DNA of 46,740 nucleotides from a virus. The stretch is from IMG/VR virus record IMGVR_UViG_3300019776_000448, positions 1 to 46,740 of that record. One strand, written 5' to 3'. Position numbers and translations under genes: made by a program. The notes under the pieces were generated by a model that did not search any database, was not told where the DNA came from, and worked only from the letters and a program-made list of their open reading frames with translations. Shown here piece by piece: positions 1 through 7,700 of the stretch; within the stretch, counting starts at the first letter, position 1, and each line of letters opens with the position of its first letter.

Positions 1-236
1 AAGCTGGGTGGCTTGCGTCTTTTATCACTGCTATTACCCGTCCGGGCCTTACTTGGATTGCTTTTGGCGTGTATGTGGCTGTTAAAGCAGCCGGTCTGAT
101 AATTGCATTCCAAACCAATGCGAACTGGGCTGAAGTCCTAACTAAGTCCTATGACGAAGATGATTTCGCCATGCTTAACATGATGCTCACTTTTTGGTTC
201 GTCGGTCGCAGCATTGAGAAGTACAACAAGTCATGA
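1..236 (+). CDS. Holin, C-terminal part (5' end outside window)
   Basis: The open frame enters from the left edge (first full codon at base 3) and stops at 234-236. The visible 77 residues contain a hydrophobic stretch of about 30 residues near the start (WLASFITAITRPG then IAFGVYVAVKAAGLIIAF), a short polar loop (NWAEVLTKSYDEDD), and a final hydrophobic helix with FWFVGRSIEK before a basic tail. This layout and the FWFVGRS ending resemble the three-helix holins of the GTA_holin_3TM type. The endolysin begins inside its stop codon (ATGA overlap), which is the usual holin-lysin arrangement. Such proteins make the inner-membrane hole that releases the endolysin. The start codon and first helix lie outside the window. 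Confidence 0.7.
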   Translation, partial: AGWLASFITAITRPGLTWIAFGVYVAVKAAGLIIAFQTNANWAEVLTKSYDEDDFAMLNMMLTFWFVGRSIEKYNKS

Positions 237-700
237 ACGAGGCCAAGAAGCTTTGTAAGGATGTTCTCATCAAGCCGTTTGAGGGGCTAGCAAAGCGTTT
301 GCCTGATGGGCGCGTGACAGCTTATCCTGACCCAGGAACCCGTGGGCATCCATGGACTATTGGTTGGGGTGCAACAGGTCCTGATATCAACCCCGGCACC
401 ATCTGGACGATGGAGCAGTGCGAAGAGGCGCTAGATCATCATGTGGAGTATTTTGTGCAGGGTATCACTAAGCTCTCGCCTAAGATCCAGACTGCTTTAC
501 CGAGACGCATTGCTGCCGTGACGAGTTGGGTGTATAATTGTGGTCTGGGGAATTATCGGGTTTCCACGTTCAAAAAGCGCGTTGATGCGGGAGATTGGGA
601 TGGTGCGGCAGACCAATGTATGCTCTGGAATAAAGCTGCCGGTCGCGTTCTCCCTGGACTTACCCGCCGCCGCGCAGCCGAAGCCGCACTCATGAGGTAA
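233..700 (+). CDS. Endolysin, T4-type lysozyme (GH24)
   Basis: 155 residues, the normal size of a phage muramidase. It would cut the glycan strands of peptidoglycan during lysis. The family signature is visible: FEG with the catalytic Glu at residue 17, a Tyr-Pro-Asp with Asp33, and WTIGWG with Thr42, which match the Glu-Asp-Thr triad of T4-like lysozymes. The middle carries the usual helix containing SWVYNCGLGNYRVSTF, and the C-terminus has the GLTRRRAAEAAL motif typical of the family. No signal peptide or SAR helix is seen at the N-terminus, so it should depend on the holin just upstream, whose stop codon overlaps its ATG. Confidence 0.93.
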   Translation: MNEAKKLCKDVLIKPFEGLAKRLPDGRVTAYPDPGTRGHPWTIGWGATGPDINPGTIWTMEQCEEALDHHVEYFVQGITKLSPKIQTALPRRIAAVTSWVYNCGLGNYRVSTFKKRVDAGDWDGAADQCMLWNKAAGRVLPGLTRRRAAEAALMR

Positions 701-704
701 AATC

Positions 705-1334
705 ATGGCAGTAACGATGACTTACACGAGCCTCGCTGCGGACGTTCAGTCCTACCTAGAACGTACAGATGCGGCTACTATCGATAAAATCCCGACGTTT
801 ATAATGTTAGCTGAGCAGATCCTGGCAGCGGAGATAAAATTCCTCGGGAACCTTACAGTAGATACTTCAACCCTCACCGCGAGCGATCCAGTGGTGGCTA
901 AACCCGCGAGGTGGCGTAAAACGGTTTCGATAAATGTGACTGTTGCGGGTGAACGTCGACCGGTGCTTGAACGTCGCTACGAATACATACGCAATTATTG
1001 GCCTGACCCGACCGAGACCGACGTGCCGCTCTATTACGCGGACTACGACTACACACACTGGTTCTTAGGACCCACCCCAGCAGCAGCCTACGCCTTCGAG
1101 GTGCTTTACTACGAGCGCCCGGTACCGCTTGATTCCACAAATCAAACCAATTGGTTTACCGAATACGCACCCCAGGCTATGCTCTACGGGTCGCTCCTGC
1201 AGGCGATGCCGTTCCTGAAAAACGATCCTCGAATTCCGACATGGCAGTCGATGTACGATAAATACGTCGCTGAACTCAAGACCGAAGACAAGCTCCGCAT
1301 CGCCGATCGCCAAGCCGTAGCCGTGGATACATGA
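705..1334 (+). CDS. Head-tail adaptor, SU10 type
   Basis: 209 residues. The N-terminal pattern (MTYTSLAADVQSYLER followed by a helix ending in LAEQILAAEIKF), the central strand-rich part with ADYDYTHWFLGPTPAAAY and the C-terminal helical part with YGSLLQAMPFLKNDPRI match adaptor proteins of SU10-like short-tailed phages. These sit under the portal and connect it to the tail. The gene starts 4 bases after the endolysin stop and its stop is followed after 1 base by the next structural gene. The assignment rests on recalled family pattern rather than on catalytic residues. Confidence 0.75.
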   Translation: MAVTMTYTSLAADVQSYLERTDAATIDKIPTFIMLAEQILAAEIKFLGNLTVDTSTLTASDPVVAKPARWRKTVSINVTVAGERRPVLERRYEYIRNYWPDPTETDVPLYYADYDYTHWFLGPTPAAAYAFEVLYYERPVPLDSTNQTNWFTEYAPQAMLYGSLLQAMPFLKNDPRIPTWQSMYDKYVAELKTEDKLRIADRQAVAVDT

Positions 1335-1335
1335 T

Positions 1336-2532
1336 ATGCCTACTTACGTCTCCCCCTTCACCGGCGACATCGTCCAGCCTACTGATGTAAGCTACCGATC
1401 ATTTACACTTTCAGCGAATACAACGCTCGAATGGCCCCTGGCCAACAGCAATGTCGGAACGTACGCCTCGCGTATTATGGAGGTGCTACCGACGACTGCG
1501 GGGCTCACGCTGCGAATGCCTGCAGCCAATGCCACTTCGAACGGCACGGACTCGCTGATACGTAACCTAGGTGCTAGTTCTTTTACAGTCGCCGATAACG
1601 CTGGGAATACGATAGTTTCCGTCGCTGCCGGAGAGGCGCAGTACGTCTACGTCACCACGAATTCCACGGCTGCAGGCACTTGGGGCGTGATCGCATTTGG
1701 GATCGGATCTTCGGGCGCTGACGCGGCGGCACTGGCGGGTAAAGGGCTCCTGGCAATTACGACAACGCTGAATCAAAGCCACCCGGTGCTCGTGGTCTCC
1801 TCAGGGGGCGTGTTCGCAGCCGCAGATCGAGCACAGACACGACTCTGGTCTGGTGGTGCCGGGATCTACACGCTGCCTGCTGCGGCAACGTTGGGTGATA
1901 ATTGGTTCACGTTGTTTAAAAACAACGGAACTGGTGCCTTTACGATTTCTACCACAGGCGCTGAACTAATAGACGGAGCTTCAGGTAAAGTATTTAATCC
2001 AGGCGAATCAGCATTCGTAATTTGTACCGGAACTGCATACATTACGGTAGGTTACGGCACGAATAATTCGTTCGCCTTTACTTCTTTGGTGAAGTCAGTG
2101 GCTCCTGGTGGCGTAACCACGCTGAATTCCAGTGAATCTACTAACTCGATACAGACATTCACTGGCGCTTTAACTAGCAACGCTACCGTAATATATCCGC
2201 CAGTCGTGAACTTTTACGTGGTGAATAACCAGACTACAGGCTCTTTTACCCTCACTCTATCTACAGGATCCGGCGCCACCACTACTGTAAACCAGGGTAC
2301 CCGAGCATCTGTTATTTGCGATGGAATTAATTTTTATGCCGCGACTTCAACATCCGTTACTGCAGCTTCTATAACTCTATTAGATGGGACAGTAGCTAAT
2401 CCGTCTTTGTCTTTCACGTCCGAGACTGGGACAGGGATTTGGAGGCCAAATCCCGGGGAATTGGCAATGGCGGTAACAGGTGTGAATAAATTTTTACTTA
2501 CATCTGAGGGTGTTGCTGGGGGTGCATTCTAA
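1336..2532 (+). CDS. Tail/virion structural protein with fibre-like C-terminus
   Basis: 398 residues, rich in Thr, Ser, Ala and Gly with strand-forming repeats (FTVADNAGNTIVSVAAGE, FTISTTGAELIDGASGK), and no catalytic motif. Two repeated beta modules near residues 20-120 and 160-240 each end in a Gly-rich turn. The last 60 residues (LDGTVANPSLSFTSETGTGI, then WRPNPGELAMAVTGV) match a short domain widespread in phage tail fibres and appendages. It lies between the adaptor and the large beta protein and overlaps the next start by one base. A peripheral tail or fibre role is inferred; a decoration protein is also possible. Confidence 0.6.
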   Translation: MPTYVSPFTGDIVQPTDVSYRSFTLSANTTLEWPLANSNVGTYASRIMEVLPTTAGLTLRMPAANATSNGTDSLIRNLGASSFTVADNAGNTIVSVAAGEAQYVYVTTNSTAAGTWGVIAFGIGSSGADAAALAGKGLLAITTTLNQSHPVLVVSSGGVFAAADRAQTRLWSGGAGIYTLPAAATLGDNWFTLFKNNGTGAFTISTTGAELIDGASGKVFNPGESAFVICTGTAYITVGYGTNNSFAFTSLVKSVAPGGVTTLNSSESTNSIQTFTGALTSNATVIYPPVVNFYVVNNQTTGSFTLTLSTGSGATTTVNQGTRASVICDGINFYAATSTSVTAASITLLDGTVANPSLSFTSETGTGIWRPNPGELAMAVTGVNKFLLTSEGVAGGAF

Positions 2533-4535
2533 TGACATCCAAGGTTTTCGCTCTTGACACCAAGCCCGGGATCCAAAGGGACGGAACGGTATTCGATAAA
2601 CTTTACTACACCGATGGTCGTTGGGTCAGGTTTCAACGTGGGCGGCCTCGGAAAATCGGTGGTTATTCTAGAATCACCAATTCAATCAGAGGGTTAGTTC
2701 GTGGAATGTTCGTAAACCCTCAGGGGCTACTTAATAACGTATTCACGGGTTACTCCAGTGGACTTCAAAAAACCCCGGTCAATAACAATGGTATAGGTTC
2801 GGGAGTGTTTGACATGACACTCGCGGATTTCACAGCAAGCGCGAATAATTTGTGGCAATTCGACTCTTTCACGGATACGCTAGGCTCAGGACTTACTTAC
2901 CTTCTAGCACATCCCGGGCAGAATCTCGCTGATTTTAATAATTCAGTAAACACTCCTGTTCTAGCTGGTGATATCACTGGATCAACGCTCGGGAAGATAG
3001 GTACTTTCACCGACTCGGTCACTCTCACCACCGGCTCTAACACAGGTACTATAGCAGCTGCGAACCCGTTGATAGGCGCTGGCCAAACCGTAGGGCCGAC
3101 CGCTAATTTCGCTGCGGGTACTACGGTCGTTAGCGTCGTAAGCACCACGGTGACATTCTCGACCAATGCCTTAACCACCGGCGCAGCGACGCTGACCTTC
3201 GACAATAACGTCAGCGTCTCGGGTGGCGTGGTGGTCCTGCATCCCTATGTGTTCGTTTATGGTAACAATGGTTTAATACGCAATTGCTCGAGTGGTAATT
3301 TTCAAGATTGGGTCACTGCTGATGCGAACGAGGTGAACGTCGCTACCGGTAAGATCGTTCAAGGATTACCGGTCCGAGGAGGTTCGAATTCGCCTTCTGG
3401 ACTTTTTTGGTCGTTGGACTCTTTGGTTCGTGTAAGTTACGCTCCGACTTCGATCACTGCAGGTGCGACGACGATCACTCAGTATTGGCGCTACGACATA
3501 ATTTCGACACAGTCATCGATTATGTCTTCGCAATGCGTCATCGAGTATGACGGGGTTTACTATTGGTGCGGCGTTGATCGATTCCTATTGTATAACGGAG
3601 TCGTAAAGGAAATTCCGAATCCGTTTAATCAGAATTATTTTTTCGATAATTTAAATTACGAATACCGCGAGAAGGTGTGGGTAACCAAGGTACCGCGCTT
3701 CGGAGAAGTCTGGTGGTTTTTCCCTAATGGACCGGCTGCTACCGAATGCAATGATGCAGTTATTTACAATATCCGCGAAAATTGTTGGTACGATGTGGGA
3801 ACCGCGATTGGTGCACGGCGATCGGCGGGGTACTTCTCGCAAGTGTTCGCGAGACCGATCGAGACCAGCGCTGAAATATCGTCGGCCAATGGTATCGAGA
3901 GTCTAACGATTACTAACGCGGGATCTGGATACACGAATGGTTCCTATAACAATGTAGCGCTTACGGGTGGAACTGGAACGGGTGCGACTGCGAATATCAT
4001 AGTTTCCGGTGGCGTGGTCACATCAGCGATCATTTTTACCCCAGGTCAAGGCTACACTGTCGGTAATACCATATCGGCTTCAATTCCGGGAGGAGCCGGA
4101 TTGGTATTAACCGTTAATTCGATCGGAAATTTCGTAAGTATGTGGCAGCACGAATTCGGAACTGACGCTATCGATGGGTCGACGATTTTAGCGATCGAAT
4201 CCTACTTCGAGACCAACGATCTAGGCTGGGTTTCGGGTGGGCCCTCAGAACCGACAGCCACCGGCCAAAATAATTGGTTACACTTGGAGCGAGTAGAACC
4301 CGATTTTATCCTCTCTGGCGAGATGGACATGTACGTTAAAGGCCGGTCTTACGCGCAGGGGACTGACGATATTACGGGACCGTACACTTTTGATTCTTCG
4401 ACCACTAAAATCGACTTGCGTGAGCAGCGTCGAGAGTTACGGCTGCAGTTCGTGTCGAACGTCGCCGGTGGTAATTACCAACTCGGGAAACTGTTACTGA
4501 GTGCGGATCTCGGTGATGTTCGGGGTTATTCATAA
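2532..4535 (+). CDS. Putative tail hub/nozzle protein
   Basis: 667 residues. The N-terminus (FALDTKPGIQRDGTVFDKLY, then DGRWVRFQRGRPRKIGGY) is a conserved opening in structural proteins of short-tailed phages, and the body looks like a beta-propeller (repeated aromatic-glycine strands such as YWCGVDRFLLYNG and VWWFFPNGP). Two Gly/Thr-rich beta insertions are visible: near residues 165-225 and near 455-530 (NAGSGYTNGSYNNVALTGG). P22 gp10-like stabilisation proteins and tail nozzles have a comparable propeller plan, but I cannot prove homology by eye. It follows the fibre-like gene with a one-base overlap and shares its stop with the next start. Confidence 0.55.
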   Translation: MTSKVFALDTKPGIQRDGTVFDKLYYTDGRWVRFQRGRPRKIGGYSRITNSIRGLVRGMFVNPQGLLNNVFTGYSSGLQKTPVNNNGIGSGVFDMTLADFTASANNLWQFDSFTDTLGSGLTYLLAHPGQNLADFNNSVNTPVLAGDITGSTLGKIGTFTDSVTLTTGSNTGTIAAANPLIGAGQTVGPTANFAAGTTVVSVVSTTVTFSTNALTTGAATLTFDNNVSVSGGVVVLHPYVFVYGNNGLIRNCSSGNFQDWVTADANEVNVATGKIVQGLPVRGGSNSPSGLFWSLDSLVRVSYAPTSITAGATTITQYWRYDIISTQSSIMSSQCVIEYDGVYYWCGVDRFLLYNGVVKEIPNPFNQNYFFDNLNYEYREKVWVTKVPRFGEVWWFFPNGPAATECNDAVIYNIRENCWYDVGTAIGARRSAGYFSQVFARPIETSAEISSANGIESLTITNAGSGYTNGSYNNVALTGGTGTGATANIIVSGGVVTSAIIFTPGQGYTVGNTISASIPGGAGLVLTVNSIGNFVSMWQHEFGTDAIDGSTILAIESYFETNDLGWVSGGPSEPTATGQNNWLHLERVEPDFILSGEMDMYVKGRSYAQGTDDITGPYTFDSSTTKIDLREQRRELRLQFVSNVAGGNYQLGKLLLSADLGDVRGYS

Positions 4536-4777
4536 TGGCACTAGTCTACGATCCTCGCTATCATACCTGGAATTCTTGGGCTTCGCTCATGGTCGAGGCT
4601 TATGGTGCACAGCAGCTCGAGATTCCAGGGAGTGAAGACGATTGGAAATCTTGGGCCGCAGGATTCGCAGGAATCGATTTGTTCGTCAAAGACGCAGTGC
4701 CTAGCCCCTATATTTTCGATAACTGGGATGATTGGGCAACTGAATTGGTAAACGTCGTAAGCACATCGGTGAAATAA
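4535..4777 (+). CDS. Small conserved structural-module protein
   Basis: 80 residues, unusually rich in Trp and acidic residues (YHTWNSWASLMVEAYG, EDDWKSWAAGF, DNWDDWATELVN). The ATG overlaps the upstream stop by one base (TAATG). There is no signal peptide, membrane segment or known motif. Similar small Trp-rich proteins accompany tail genes in phages of this gene order; a minor tail component or assembly factor is a guess from position only. Confidence 0.7.
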   Translation: MALVYDPRYHTWNSWASLMVEAYGAQQLEIPGSEDDWKSWAAGFAGIDLFVKDAVPSPYIFDNWDDWATELVNVVSTSVK

Positions 4778-4778
4778 T

Positions 4779-7700
4779 ATGGCCTTCACACCTGAACAAT
4801 ACGCATCGGCGGGGCAGTGGATCGCGGCGAACCTCGATGATCCGAATCTGATCGCGAGTACTGCGAGCAGCCTAGGTCTGACGGCTAACGACCTTTTAAC
4901 CGCAGCCCAAACCGTTTATCCACATTTAAGTATAAACGACGTTACTGGATATTTTCGGGAAGCAGGCACCAGTTATCAACCGCCGGTTTACACTCCAGAG
5001 CCCGGACCTGTATCTCTAACTACATCGAGTGGGGGTGAAGGTGGGGGCGCTCTTGCGTCTGCAACACTAGTTACTGCAAATAACAACGCGACCGCTCCGG
5101 GCGGCATTGGCCTGGATACGATGGGCCAATCTGGTATCCCTCAATCGACTGGTGCCCTTTCAGTCGTTACGGACCCATCAGCAGGTGCGGATACGACCCT
5201 TGGCGGGGTGAACACGACCGCGCCCACTGGAGCGCTTGCTTTATCGGCAAATGCGAGCAAAGATACTTCGGTTCTTTCGGATAAATCACAAGCCAATTGG
5301 CTCGAAGAAGACGAGACCTCTGCTGGTGGTGACCCTAGAACTGTATATGTAAATCCGTCCACTGGCGAGCGGGTAAGTTCCGATTTCTACTTTAAATATG
5401 CGAACACACCCGAGGCTATAGCCTACCGAATGGCTGATGCACCACGCCAATGGTACTTGCAAAACAGCGGACTCGACGCTTACAACGCAACCGCAGTTTG
5501 GGATATAGCGTCCGGTTACAAAGACCCGGGCGAAAACAAAGATTATTCGGCAGGGCTTAGTAAATACTTGGCTGATCAACTCACCGCGCGTGGGATCACC
5601 GATGTGTACGGTGGCGTAAATCAAGAAATAATTAAAGGTTCCCCCGGAGAAGATATCCCAACGGACGCAGGTTCATATAACGTCGGAGCCACGCCTGATG
5701 AAACCAAGTATTACAACAAAGCAACCGGCAAAGAAATCGACCCGGTGTTGTTCGACGATAAAGCCGGAACTCGATTCTTAATAACAGATAAAGGAGTAGT
5801 GAAAGAGTTCGACGCGTCTAAGCGAGTTGGAGTTCAACTCGGTGCCTATCTTGATCCGAATTCTTCTGGTGGCGCTTGGACCACGCAATCGGGTAAGAGC
5901 AGCGGACCTGGATTCGGACCGGAAGGCATGATGAACCAGATCGCGCAGCGACTGGTAAGTGCTACGGGAATCACAGATATAAATCAGCTCGGATTCAGAG
6001 AAGTCGATGCTCCGGTTACGCTTGCGGTTGGCGATCCTTATGGAGATGGGCAACTTTATAGACTAAGCGGAACTGGAGAGGATTCTCACTGGGTGCCTTT
6101 AACAGCGGCTGAGACGGGACAGGTGCGTAAGGTAAATGATGGGGAGGGCGGGGTTCGTTTAGAAATAGATTCAACTGAAAAACGGTCAGAAACATACAAC
6201 AAAGAAACTGGTCAAAAAATCCGCGACGGAAATACGATTGACCTGGGCGGTTGGGGTGAGGGTCCGGGCATGACCTACGCCTACGTCACGGACAAGGACG
6301 GTAAACCGTACATTACGACTTACGGCGAAGATACTACTGACCCATTCATTAAAATGGTTGCGAAAGCAGGGCCGATTTTGAACGTAGTGAACGTTCTTAC
6401 CGGCGGCGCATTAACCCCGATTGTGACTATCGCCAATACGATCAACGCAGCTACTGCAGCTTACAACGGTAATTTTTTACCCATCGTTTCACAAGGTTTA
6501 GGTTTCGGCGCGGATATGGGGTTCATCGATCCGAGCGTAGCGAATACGATCCAGACCGGGATTAAGGTTTACGATGCTGTCGACAAAGGTAACGTATTAG
6601 GTGCCTTATCTACCGTCGCTGGTAGCAGTCTCGGCGCAGACGTAGGTAAGATCGACCTCGGCGGATTCACAGTTTCCGACGTCATGGCGGGTGCGAACGC
6701 CCTTGACCAATTAAACAAAGGTAACTGGGGCTCTGCTGTCACTCTGGCCGGTAAACTGATGGACAGTCCGGATATACAGACCGCAGGTAATGCTATCCGC
6801 TTGATCCAAGCAGTAGACAAAGGCGATTGGAATGCTGCGGCGGGTGCAGGAAAAACATTGTACGGTGATGTAACACGATTAATCAATGACTCCGAAGTCG
6901 CTACGCTCCTCAAAAACAGCTCCGGGATCGGCGCGATTGACGCTGACGCTGGTGGTGCATTAACTGCAGCTACTAAAACCTTGCAGGACGTGAGTGGTTT
7001 ATCGACTGTCGTCGGCGCTACGGGTAATGATGTAGGATTCTCCGCTTTTAGCACCGCGAAACAAGCAGGACTCGACGACAAGACTGCATTCGATGTGTCT
7101 AAAGTCGTAGTAGGAACTCCAGGCGATGCGAACAAGGCGGTAATCTCGCGCGACACAACTTACGATCCCGATCTCGTGGATGCTACTGCGGGACAGGATC
7201 TAGCCACCAAGATCTCCAATGCCAACGAGGCGGTGCGGATGGGTGCTGGAGAATCCGTGGGTACGAGCGAAATTAAAGCGGGAGCGGGTGAGTTCGCAGG
7301 GGCGGGTGCCTCCCAGGCGGTGACCGAGAAGATTTCCAATGCCCCGACATTTAGCGACGCCTACGCTGCGGCCAGAGAAGCATTCGGTCCGAATTCGACT
7401 TTTAACTACCAGGGTAAACTCTACAGCACTGCGACCTTCCAAGAGAATCCGAGATTGGGACTCGTAGATGTCGCGGGGAGTGGTCGAGGGCAAGCGACAG
7501 GAAAGACTGCCGAACAGGAAGCCGCGCTTCTAAATACTCAGCAAGCGTTAGCACGAGATGCATCACAACAGGCAGTGGCGTCCACTGGGTTCTTCCAGAA
7601 TCTGTCGAATGCACTCTCGAATCAGATGAAGCTCAGTAGTGACGCCGCGACCGCTTACCTGCAGAACAACCCGAATTCCCCGATCACCGCGTCAGTGAGC